Below are positions 7,416 through 15,527 of a stretch of DNA of 37,450 nt, one piece after another. Both the position numbers and the translations under genes were made by a program. This DNA is from an uncultured Bacteroidales bacterium. Lineage in GTDB: Bacteria > Bacteroidota > Bacteroidia > Bacteroidales > UBA932. Below the pieces are notes generated by a model that did no database searches, had not been told where the DNA came from, and worked only from the letters and a program-made list of their open reading frames with translations. Within the stretch, counting starts at the first letter, position 1; the number at the start of each line of letters is the position of its first letter. Where the stretch lies: assembly GCA_944322805.1 (NCBI GenBank), contig CALUQC010000085.1, positions 1 through 37,450 of the forward strand, written 5' to 3'.

Positions 7416-9740
7416 CTATTTTTTGTTATTTTTCGATACCGTACGCCTTCTCCCGCGTCCGGTAGGCTCGCCTTCCTCTATGATTTTCCTGCAGTCTTCC
7501 TCTGTCAGGGCGGCCGCATCGGTCCCTTTCGGGATTCTGTAGTTGCTTCCGGAGTATTTTATGTAAGGTCCGTAGTTGCCGGCTATCACCTGGATGCCGC
7601 TTTCGGAAAATTCCGAAATTATCTGTTTTTCAGCCTTGTTCCCGGCATTTTCTATCAACTCTATGCACTTGTCTAATTCCACCCTGAGAGGATCTGCGCC
7701 CCTTGGCAGGGAAACGTTTTTGTCCCCGTATTTCAGATATGGCCCGAAACGCCCTTTCGTGGCAATGATATCCACGCCCTTGTACTGTCCTACCGTGCGC
7801 GGAAGGCTGAACAGCTTGAGAGCGTCCTCGAGCGTGATGCTTTCGATCAGCTGGCCGGGACCGAGGCTCGCATATTGCCTGTCTTCACCCTCGCCTTTCT
7901 GTATGTAGGGTCCGTATTGCCCGTACCGGGCCACTACCGTCTTTCCGTCGGACGGATCGGTGCCCAGTTCCCTGCTGACGCGGCTGTATTCCTTGTTGTT
8001 GAGGGTTTCTTCCACCTTTTCGTGAAACGGAGTATAGAAAGCGGCAATCAGGTCCTCCCATTTCATGTCTCCCCCGGCTATCTGGTCGAATTCCTTTTCC
8101 ACGTTGGCCGTAAAGCCGTAGTCGAGGATAGTCTTGAATTTTTCCACCAGGAAGTCCGTGACTATCATGCCGATTTCCTGCGGAAGGAGCTTCCCTTTTT
8201 CCGCACCGACGGTTTCCGTCCTTGATACTGGCGAAATCTTTCCTCCTTTAAGCATGAAATCCGTCACCTCCATCTTCTCGCCTTCCTTGTCTCCCTTTAT
8301 TATATATCCGCGCCCTTTGGTGAGGGTGGAAATGGTAGGGGCATATGTGGACGGCCTGCCTATGCCGAGCTCCTCTAATTTTTTGACCAACGTCGCTTCG
8401 GAATACCTTGCCGGCGGGGCAGTGAATCTGCACAGGGCCGAAATGCCGCGCTCTTCCATCTTTTCGCCCGGCTTCATTTCGGGAAGGAGCACGTTCTCGC
8501 TGTCCTGGTCATCGTCGGAACTTTCCATGTAGAGCTTGAGGAACCCGTCGAAAAGGACTTCATTCGCCTGTGTGACGAATACTTCCGGAAACCTGTCCGA
8601 CCCTGTCTTCATATCCGTTCTCAGGATTTTCGCATCGGACATCTGGGATGCGACCGTCCTTTTCCATATCAGGTTGTACAGTTTCTGCTCCTGCGGAGTT
8701 CCCGGTATGGAAGTGTTCGTAATGAAAGTCGGCCTGATGGCTTCGTGAGCCTCCTGCGCACCCTTGCTTTTGGTCTTGTACTGTCTCGGACGCGAATATT
8801 CTTCTCCGAAGTGCCCGACAATGTACTCTTTTGCGGTATTTATGGCCAAAGACGACAGGTTGGTGGAGTCGGTACGCATGTAGGTGATGTATCCGGATTC
8901 ATACAGGCTCTGGGCGATGTTCATCGTCTGGCTTACGGAAAAATGCAGCTTCCGGGAGGCTTCCTGCTGGAGTGTGGAAGTGGTGAACGGAGCGGCCGGA
9001 GTACGGCTTCCTTCCTTTTTCTCCATGTCGGTTATGGAGAACGAAGCCCCGATGCACTTTTCTAAAAATGCCGTCGCTTCCTCCTTCGTCTTGAAACGCT
9101 TGTCGACGGCGGCTTTCACCGAAACGTTCTCGGGAAGGCTTGCCGGATGGAAAACGGCCTCGATGCGGTAATAGCTTTCCTTGCGGAAGCCGATGATTTC
9201 CTTTTCGCGGTCCACTACTAACCTGAGAGCGACGGACTGCACGCGGCCGGCCGAGAGCTTGGGCTGGATTTTTCTCCACAGGATGGGGGAGAGTTCGAAG
9301 CCGACCAATCTGTCGAGGATGCGCCGCGCCTGCTGTGCATCCACCAGGTCCATGTCTATCTCCCTCGGGTTCTTTATGGCGTTCAGTATGGCGTCTTTCG
9401 TGATTTCGTGAAAGACTATCCTTTTCGTATTCTCCTTGGCAAGTCCGAGAGTTTCATACAGATGCCACGATATGGCTTCCCCTTCGCGGTCTTCATCGGA
9501 TGCGAGCCATACGGTAGTCGCCTTTTTCGCGGCTTTTTTCAGTTCCGCCACGACGGCCTTTTTGTCCGACGGGATTTCATATTCCGGCTTGAAACCGTTT
9601 TCTATATCGATACTGAGCTTGCTTTTGCTGAGGTCCCTGATATGTCCGAAACTCGATTTTACGGTGAAATCCTTTCCCAGGAATCCCTGGATGGTGTGTG
9701 CCTTGGCCGGCGACTCAACGATGACTAAATTCTCCTCCAT
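7416..9740 (-). CDS. topA: DNA topoisomerase I (type IA)
   Basis: Relaxes negative supercoils by single-strand passage. The 774-residue product begins with a Toprim domain (LVIVESPAKA at residues 5-14 and the acidic triad in SDEDREGEA at 81-89). The type IA core follows, with the catalytic tyrosine in ITYMRTDST (Tyr287). The C-terminus has no four-cysteine zinc fingers; instead it carries repeated GPYIxKG-type segments (about residues 600-615, 667-675 and 725-745), the C-terminal topoisomerase repeats common in Bacteroidota and other groups. Length is normal for this subgroup. The start at 9740 gives the expected N-terminus. Confidence 0.96.
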   Translation of the reverse strand: MEENLVIVESPAKAHTIQGFLGKDFTVKSSFGHIRDLSKSKLSIDIENGFKPEYEIPSDKKAVVAELKKAAKKATTVWLASDEDREGEAISWHLYETLGLAKENTKRIVFHEITKDAILNAIKNPREIDMDLVDAQQARRILDRLVGFELSPILWRKIQPKLSAGRVQSVALRLVVDREKEIIGFRKESYYRIEAVFHPASLPENVSVKAAVDKRFKTKEEATAFLEKCIGASFSITDMEKKEGSRTPAAPFTTSTLQQEASRKLHFSVSQTMNIAQSLYESGYITYMRTDSTNLSSLAINTAKEYIVGHFGEEYSRPRQYKTKSKGAQEAHEAIRPTFITNTSIPGTPQEQKLYNLIWKRTVASQMSDAKILRTDMKTGSDRFPEVFVTQANEVLFDGFLKLYMESSDDDQDSENVLLPEMKPGEKMEERGISALCRFTAPPARYSEATLVKKLEELGIGRPSTYAPTISTLTKGRGYIIKGDKEGEKMEVTDFMLKGGKISPVSRTETVGAEKGKLLPQEIGMIVTDFLVEKFKTILDYGFTANVEKEFDQIAGGDMKWEDLIAAFYTPFHEKVEETLNNKEYSRVSRELGTDPSDGKTVVARYGQYGPYIQKGEGEDRQYASLGPGQLIESITLEDALKLFSLPRTVGQYKGVDIIATKGRFGPYLKYGDKNVSLPRGADPLRVELDKCIELIENAGNKAEKQIISEFSESGIQVIAGNYGPYIKYSGSNYRIPKGTDAAALTEEDCRKIIEEGEPTGRGRRRTVSKNNKK

Positions 9741-9812
9741 AAATTTCTTCTTAAAATTCTCTTATGCCGTAGCCGGCAACGGAAAAATCTTTTCGGACTG
9801 CAAAGTAAATCA

Positions 9813-9820
9813 CAAACTTA
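9813..9820 (-). promoter_or_regulatory. Possible -7 box for topA
   Basis: TAAGTTTG on the minus strand matches TAnnTTTG, 72 bases upstream of the topA ATG. No clear -33 box is visible. It lies back to back with the promoter candidate of the penicillin-binding protein gene in the 149-base divergent gap. Confidence 0.4.
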
Positions 9821-9841
9821 ATAATTTTCAAATTTTGTTGT

Positions 9842-9849
9842 TATTTTTG
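9842..9849 (+). promoter_or_regulatory. Possible -7 box for the class A PBP gene
   Basis: TATTTTTG matches TAnnTTTG and lies 40 bases before the ATG at 9890. No convincing -33 box is seen in the A+T-rich region upstream. Confidence 0.45.
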
Positions 9850-9889
9850 CAGTTTGTCCCCGACCGGCGGAAAATAAAATAGGAAAAGG

Positions 9890-12235
9890 ATGAAAGAAAT
9901 AACGAAAAAAAGGATAGTCAAGTGGTTCTGGATAATATTGCTCGTACCTATAGCCTGTGCAGTGCTGTTGATCCTGTCGGTATGGGCATTCGCGGATATA
10001 CCTTCGTTCGAGGAACTGGAAAACCCGGAGAGCAAGCTGGCTACCCAGGTGATAGCGGAGGACGGCGAAATCCTGACCACGTTCCACATAGAGAACAGAT
10101 CGTATGTCAGCTATGAGGATTTGTCCCCGTATCTTATAGAGGCTGCGGTGGCTACGGAAGACGCCCGTTTTTACTCACATTCCGGGATAGATTTCAAAAG
10201 TCTGGCGAGGGTGCTGGTCAAGACGCTGATTCTGAACGATTCGAGCCAGGGAGGCGGAAGCACCATCACGCAGCAGCTGGCGAAAACCCTTTATCCGCGC
10301 GAGGACGTAAGCGGGAATTTTCCCGGGGTGAGACAGATGAAAATGGTGTGGATAAAACTGAAAGAGTGGATCACCGCGGTAAAGCTCGAAAGAAACTACA
10401 CCAAGAGCGAAATTCTGACGATGTATATGAATGCCGTCTTTTTCGGCAGCAACGCATACGGCATCAAGACGGCTTCCCAGACTTTCTTTTCCAAGAATCC
10501 GTCCGAACTGACTGCGGAAGAAAGCGCCATGCTGGTCGGAATGGTGAACAAGCCTACCCGGTACAATCCGGTCCTCAACCCTGACAAGGCTTTGGGCCGC
10601 AGGAATTTCGTGCTGAAACAGATGGCTAAGGCCGGTTATCTGACGGATGCCCAGGCCGATTCCATCAGCCGGATTCCGATAACCCTGGCATATCAGGTGC
10701 AGGACCACAATGCTGGGCTTGCCCCGTATTTCAGGGACATGCTCCGCAGGACCATGAACGCGAAGCAGCCGAAGCGCTCGTCCTACAGCATATATGAAGA
10801 CTACAAGGTGGATTCCCTGCTCTGGGCCGATGACGACCTGTACGGATGGCTGCACAAGAACAAAAAGGCGGACGGGACTTCCTACAGTCTCGACAGGGAC
10901 GGCCTGAGGATTTATACCACCATCAATTACAAGATGCAGCAGTATGCGGAGGAGGCCGTCGCCGAGCATCTCGGCAAGGACCTGCAGCAGAGTTTCTGGA
11001 GGGACTTGCGGAATAAGACGAACAAGCCGTTCTCGAACGACGTTGACAAGGCTACGGTCGACAGGCTGATGGCCCAGGCTCGCAGGTGGAGCGACAGGTA
11101 TCGCACGATGAAGTCGAGAGGGGCTTCCGAGCAGGAAATCCTGAAAAGTTTCCGGGAAAAAGTGAACATGAGGGTCTTTTCCTGGCAGGGGAAAGGATAT
11201 ATCGATACGCTGATGACTCCGGACGATTCCATTAAATATTACAAGTCGCATCTGCGGGCCGGATTCATGGCTATCGAGCCGGAAACCGGACATGTGAAGG
11301 CTTATGTCGGAGGTCCGGACTACAGATATTTCAAGTACGACAACGTCCGCCAGGGCAAAAGGCAGGTGGGCTCCACCATCAAGCCGTTCCTTTACACTTT
11401 GGCCATGCAGGAGGGCATGTCTCCCTGCGACAAGGTGGTAAACGTGCCTCAGACCTTTATTGTCGGGGACGACACCTGGACACCGAGAAGTACGGACAGG
11501 GACGAATGGATAGGGCAGACCGTCACTCTCAAATGGGGACTGACAAAGAGCAGCAACAATATTTCCGCATATCTCATGAAGCAGTTCGGACCGCATGCCA
11601 TGGCTGAAATGATGCGGAAAATGGGTATAGGCAGCCATATCGATGAGGTGCCGTCGCTTTGTGTGGGACCGGCCGACCTGTCCCTGTATGAAATGGTGGC
11701 GGCCTACAATACATTCCCGTCGCGCGGCGTGTATGTCGAGCCATTGTTCGTGACGAGGATAGAAGACAATATGGGGAATCTCCTGTCAGAGTTCAGCAAT
11801 TCCAAGCGGGAGGCCATCAGCGAACAGACGGCATACCTTATGGCCAATCTGATGCAGGGGGTAGTGACCGGAGGAACGGCAGTCAGGCTGCGTTTCAAAT
11901 ATCAGCTGACCGGAGAGATAGCGGGCAAGACCGGAACTACGAACGACCAGTCCGACGGGTGGTTCATAGGCTATACTCCTGTGCTTACGGCCGGAATCTG
12001 GGTCGGTGCCGAAGACCGTCAGGTGCATTTCGAATCCCTGTCTCTCGGTGGAGGCTCCAATATGGCTCTGCCGATATGGGGTATTTTCATGAACAAGGTC
12101 TTGAAAGACGGGACATTGGGCATTACCGGAGACGAGAAGTTCATGGCTCCGGCCGGAATGCATCTCGACCTGAATTGCGACGGCAGTGATGCCGATGCCG
12201 TTTCGGAAACATCGGCCGATGATTTTTTTGATTGA
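9890..12235 (+). CDS. mrcA: Class A penicillin-binding protein (PBP1A-like)
   Basis: Bifunctional peptidoglycan synthase of 781 residues, anchored by one helix at about residues 12-34. The glycosyltransferase (GT51) domain has catalytic Glu90 in EDARFYSHSG, GGGSTITQQLAK at 121-132, and ERNYTKSEILTMYMN at 177-191. The transpeptidase domain has STIK with Ser495, SNN at 555-557, and KTGTT at 680. The region of about residues 300-440 between the domains carries extra sequence. The gene leads a plus-strand run with ddl and prmC, linking it to other wall-precursor functions. The symbol follows E. coli practice; orthology to mrcA specifically is not proven. Confidence 0.94.
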   Translation: MKEITKKRIVKWFWIILLVPIACAVLLILSVWAFADIPSFEELENPESKLATQVIAEDGEILTTFHIENRSYVSYEDLSPYLIEAAVATEDARFYSHSGIDFKSLARVLVKTLILNDSSQGGGSTITQQLAKTLYPREDVSGNFPGVRQMKMVWIKLKEWITAVKLERNYTKSEILTMYMNAVFFGSNAYGIKTASQTFFSKNPSELTAEESAMLVGMVNKPTRYNPVLNPDKALGRRNFVLKQMAKAGYLTDAQADSISRIPITLAYQVQDHNAGLAPYFRDMLRRTMNAKQPKRSSYSIYEDYKVDSLLWADDDLYGWLHKNKKADGTSYSLDRDGLRIYTTINYKMQQYAEEAVAEHLGKDLQQSFWRDLRNKTNKPFSNDVDKATVDRLMAQARRWSDRYRTMKSRGASEQEILKSFREKVNMRVFSWQGKGYIDTLMTPDDSIKYYKSHLRAGFMAIEPETGHVKAYVGGPDYRYFKYDNVRQGKRQVGSTIKPFLYTLAMQEGMSPCDKVVNVPQTFIVGDDTWTPRSTDRDEWIGQTVTLKWGLTKSSNNISAYLMKQFGPHAMAEMMRKMGIGSHIDEVPSLCVGPADLSLYEMVAAYNTFPSRGVYVEPLFVTRIEDNMGNLLSEFSNSKREAISEQTAYLMANLMQGVVTGGTAVRLRFKYQLTGEIAGKTGTTNDQSDGWFIGYTPVLTAGIWVGAEDRQVHFESLSLGGGSNMALPIWGIFMNKVLKDGTLGITGDEKFMAPAGMHLDLNCDGSDADAVSETSADDFFD

Positions 12236-12266
12236 AAACCATGACTTTCAGAGGTCTGTTGATAAT

Positions 12267-13283
12267 ATGAGCAAGTATAAATCCATTGCAGTAATTTACG
12301 GCAGCGATTCTTCCGAATGGGAAATTTCCTGCCGCAGCGGAGAATTTACGGCGTCGCGCATAGACGGGACGAAATACGATGTTTACGAGATTTTTGCCCG
12401 TTTCGGGCAATGGTCGCTCGTTGCATACAGGAAGCGCAATTCGGTGAGGAACATATTGCCGGAAGGCAGCCGTATCCGTGTGGACAAGACCGATTTTTCC
12501 GTCGTTTTGGACGGTGAGAAGATAAAGTTTGACTTTGCATATATAATGCAGCACGGGAATCCGGGGGAGAACGGACTGATGCAGGGCTATCTGGAAATGC
12601 TCGATGTGCCTTTCAGCAGCTGCAGCTCTTTCGTGTCGGCCATTACTTTCGACAAATTCACCTGCAAGAATTATCTCCGCAACGTGGACTACGTGAAGTG
12701 TGCGGATGACGTATTCATCAGGCAGGGGGAAGTCACCCCGGAACTTTCGAAAAAGGTTGTCGAACGGCTCGGCCTGCCTCTTTTCGTGAAGCCTACCGAC
12801 GGAGGCTCGAGTTTCGGAGTGGTGAAAGTCAAGAAGGCGGAAGAATTCGACGATGCCGTGAAGACCGCTTTTTCCGAAGGGAAAATGATCCTGGCGGAAA
12901 AATTCATACCTGGCAGGGAAATAACCGATGCCGTTTATTTCGATGGAAAGGAATTGGTGGCGCTGCCCGTTATCGAGATCGTCACTGACCACGAGTTCTT
13001 CGACTATGATGCCAAGTACAACGGATTCAGCGAGGAAATCTGTCCTGCCCCGCTGCCTGACGAGGTGGCGGAAATGGTCCGGGAGACCTCCAGGAAAATC
13101 TATCGCAGGCTCGGATGCTCCGGCGTGGTAAGAGTGGATTACATCCTTTCCGGGGATGATCTTTATTTCCTGGAAGTCAATACGATTCCGGGCATGACAA
13201 GCGCCTCTTTGGTGCCCAGGATGGTGAGGACGGCCGGTTTGGACATGACTGACTTCCTTACTTCGATCATCGAATCAAGATAA
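12267..13283 (+). CDS. ddl: D-alanine--D-alanine ligase
   Basis: ATP-grasp ligase of 338 residues that makes the D-Ala-D-Ala end of the peptidoglycan precursor. The ATP-binding loop FVKPTDGGSSFGV, the GREITDAV strand, the catalytic segment EIVTDHEFFDYDAKYNG, and the metal/phosphate motif VRVDYILSGDDLYFLEVNTIPGMT are all present in order. The frame is open upstream into the PBP gene, but the ATG at 12267 gives the standard N-terminus MSKYKSIAVIYG. It lies 31 bases after the PBP stop. Its stop overlaps the prmC start (TAATG). Confidence 0.94.
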   Translation: MSKYKSIAVIYGSDSSEWEISCRSGEFTASRIDGTKYDVYEIFARFGQWSLVAYRKRNSVRNILPEGSRIRVDKTDFSVVLDGEKIKFDFAYIMQHGNPGENGLMQGYLEMLDVPFSSCSSFVSAITFDKFTCKNYLRNVDYVKCADDVFIRQGEVTPELSKKVVERLGLPLFVKPTDGGSSFGVVKVKKAEEFDDAVKTAFSEGKMILAEKFIPGREITDAVYFDGKELVALPVIEIVTDHEFFDYDAKYNGFSEEICPAPLPDEVAEMVRETSRKIYRRLGCSGVVRVDYILSGDDLYFLEVNTIPGMTSASLVPRMVRTAGLDMTDFLTSIIESR

Positions 13284-14140
13284 TGAATATCAGGGAATTC
13301 GTGGATTCGGCGAAAGCGAGGCTCATCCCGCTGTACGGTCCGCGTGAAGCACAGTCGATAATCGGTCTCCTGTACGGCTCGGTCCTGAATGTGCCTGCTT
13401 ATTTCCATGTTACGGAGCCTGAATACACGATAGGTGCGGCTGATGAAGTGTTCCTGACGGAAAGCATGGAGCGTCTGTGTGCAGGCGAGCCGCTGCAGTA
13501 CGTGCTGGGAAAAGCCGGATTCTGCGGGCTTGAATTCAAGGTCTCTCCTGCTGTCCTGATTCCGCGTCCTGAGACGGAGATGCTGTGCAGGATTCTGATT
13601 GATGAAGTCCTGCTGCCATCCGGGCGGCCCGCCCCGCGCATTCTCGACTTGTGCACCGGCTCGGGCTGCATTGCATGGACTCTCGCTCATTATGCCCGAG
13701 GCTCGGAAGTCACCGGTGTCGATATTTCGGAGGAGGCTTTGAAAGTGGCAGCCTCGCAGAACGTCAGCGAAAACATTCCGGAATTTCTCCTTTGCGATAT
13801 CCTTGACGAATCCAGGGATATTTTCCATGGACGGATGTTCGACGTCATTGTCAGCAATCCTCCTTATGTGCGGGATTCGGAAAAGGCCCTTATGCGCGGA
13901 AATGTACTCGATTTTGAGCCATCGTCCGCCTTGTTCGTTCCAGACGATGACCCGCTCGTATTCTACCGTGCGATAGCGCGCATTGCCTCGGGGCACCTTG
14001 CTCCCGGAGGCTGTCTCGCTGTCGAGATAAATGAAGCATTCGGACCCGAAGTCCGCGATATTTTCGTTTCTGCCGGCTTTCCCGGCGCCGTTGTCCGCAA
14101 GGACCTTTCCTCACGGGACCGATTCGTCATCTGCGGATGA
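13283..14140 (+). CDS. prmC: PrmC, release-factor glutamine methyltransferase
   Basis: Methylates the glutamine of the GGQ motif in peptide release factors, using S-adenosylmethionine. The 285-residue protein has an N-terminal helical domain, then IPRPETE (about residues 94-100), the SAM-binding loop LDLCTGSGCIAW (121-132), and the catalytic SNPPY (191-195). Its start overlaps the ddl stop by one base, which suggests coupled translation. Length and motif spacing are normal. Confidence 0.94.
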   Translation: MNIREFVDSAKARLIPLYGPREAQSIIGLLYGSVLNVPAYFHVTEPEYTIGAADEVFLTESMERLCAGEPLQYVLGKAGFCGLEFKVSPAVLIPRPETEMLCRILIDEVLLPSGRPAPRILDLCTGSGCIAWTLAHYARGSEVTGVDISEEALKVAASQNVSENIPEFLLCDILDESRDIFHGRMFDVIVSNPPYVRDSEKALMRGNVLDFEPSSALFVPDDDPLVFYRAIARIASGHLAPGGCLAVEINEAFGPEVRDIFVSAGFPGAVVRKDLSSRDRFVICG

Positions 14141-14202
14141 TGGCATTTTCCCAAACGGATAAATTTTCAGCTGCCGAGAATTCGGGCATTGCAGGTCCGT
14201 AC

Positions 14203-14248
14203 ATCCGTTTTTTCTCAAATTACACGTTTAATCCTTGAGAAAACGGAT
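14203..14248. repeat. Inverted repeat after prmC
   Basis: Arms 14203-14218 (ATCCGTTTTTTCTCAA) and 14235-14248 (TTGAGAAAACGGAT) pair except for two extra T residues, around a 16-base loop. A third ACGGAT lies near 14154. It sits in the 145-base gap between prmC and the lipoprotein gene and could be a terminator or a regulator site. No long T-run follows the 3' arm. Confidence 0.45.
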
Positions 14249-14285
14249 AGATAGTGCTCACTTTGCGGGAAAAAAGGAGAGTACC

Positions 14286-15527
14286 ATGAAAAGAAATTCT
14301 TTGAAACTGTATGCGGCGGCAGGATTATGTTTCACGGTTTTCAGCTGCATAGACCCCATACCGGAGGATGACGGCGGGCCTGTGACCGGTGCCGGGCCTG
14401 CCGGGCCTCCTCTCTCGGAGATTGCAGGTCTGCTCGCGGAACTTCCTTTCGGGCCGGAACATGTAAGGGAAGTGCATAATGCAGTGTCCGCCTCATCTGA
14501 AAACGGCTATGATGAAGAGTACACCATGGCGAATCTTTTTTCCGTGCCTGGATCCGGTGTCGGAGACGAGCATACAGGCACGAAAGCCGCTGAATATGCC
14601 AATCCCGTATCAGACCTTATCAGGGAGCATCTGTTGTCTAAGGCGCGCACGAAGTCTGCGGCGGGCGGCAGGACTTTCGAGAATGAAGAGGATGTCGAAA
14701 AATACATAGAAGCCCTGGCATCTTCCGATATCCAGGTCTATTGGCCGTTTTCCGACAGATGGAACGGGAGTGGAGAGATCCCGGTCATTACTTTCGATCC
14801 GGAGAACGAATCCACGACCAATATAGGATACAGGATACGCAGGACAGGGGACGGCATGACGGAAGTCGACACCGTAGTGGTGGATGAAAAGATGGCCGAA
14901 GAAAATCCCGTGTGGGTGGTGAACAGGAATTCCGACAGCGGATTCCTGAGTCTCGACATGATGAGGCAGTTGTATCCGGGGTGGACCGGAGAGGGCGGCA
15001 CCATCGTCGTAAATCCATCCCGCTCATCGTCCGGAAACACTTCCGCCGGCTCGGTCAGGACCCTGATTCTCAAGGATTTTACCATGAACAGGAATTATGA
15101 TTCATGGTTTGCGGGAGCTTCGGAATTCTTCGTCAAGTGCGGGGCGGTGGAGAATTTTACCGCCAGTACGGAAGCTGAATTGCAGCTGTATTCACCATCC
15201 ATTACGGATTTCATGATAGTCGTGAAGCGAAACCAGGTAGGGAAGGCCCAGCCTTTCAATGCCGTCCTGATTTCCGACTGGACCGGACAGGTGGACAACT
15301 GTGCGTTCATGATTATCGAGGACGACGGCGGCAAACAGACTTCATGGGAATGCACCGCTCTTGTAAGGATAGAATCCAAGAGCTATGGAATAGAGGTTGA
15401 TCTGCCGTTCAGGACGCGGGACGACATAGTCTGGAGGGGCTCTTTAAGCAGCCGCTATCTTGAGGCGCATGACAATACTCCGGAAAATTTCGGAGACGTG
15501 ACCATTACGTTCGAGATTGAGGATTGA
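14286..15527 (+). CDS. Hypothetical lipoprotein
   Basis: I do not recognise this 413-residue protein. The N-terminus is a clear lipoprotein signal: MKRNSLKLY, a hydrophobic stretch, then VFSC with Cys21 as the lipidated residue, followed by an acidic, Gly/Pro-rich linker. The remainder is soluble and rich in beta-prone stretches (for example FFVKCGAVENFTA and NAVLISDWTGQVDNCAFMII), with no repeats or catalytic motif that I can name. The chosen ATG has a good AGGAG upstream; an earlier in-frame ATG at 14235 lies inside the inverted repeat region and would spoil the signal peptide. The last 23 bases overlap the 3' end of the convergent U32 gene. Confidence 0.85.
   Translation: MKRNSLKLYAAAGLCFTVFSCIDPIPEDDGGPVTGAGPAGPPLSEIAGLLAELPFGPEHVREVHNAVSASSENGYDEEYTMANLFSVPGSGVGDEHTGTKAAEYANPVSDLIREHLLSKARTKSAAGGRTFENEEDVEKYIEALASSDIQVYWPFSDRWNGSGEIPVITFDPENESTTNIGYRIRRTGDGMTEVDTVVVDEKMAEENPVWVVNRNSDSGFLSLDMMRQLYPGWTGEGGTIVVNPSRSSSGNTSAGSVRTLILKDFTMNRNYDSWFAGASEFFVKCGAVENFTASTEAELQLYSPSITDFMIVVKRNQVGKAQPFNAVLISDWTGQVDNCAFMIIEDDGGKQTSWECTALVRIESKSYGIEVDLPFRTRDDIVWRGSLSSRYLEAHDNTPENFGDVTITFEIED

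Noticed and set aside
10175-11638. A 487-codon open frame on the minus strand opposite the class A penicillin-binding protein gene.
   Set aside because: It lies wholly antisense to a gene with intact catalytic motifs, has His/Arg/Leu-rich composition typical of shadow frames, and shows no family features.
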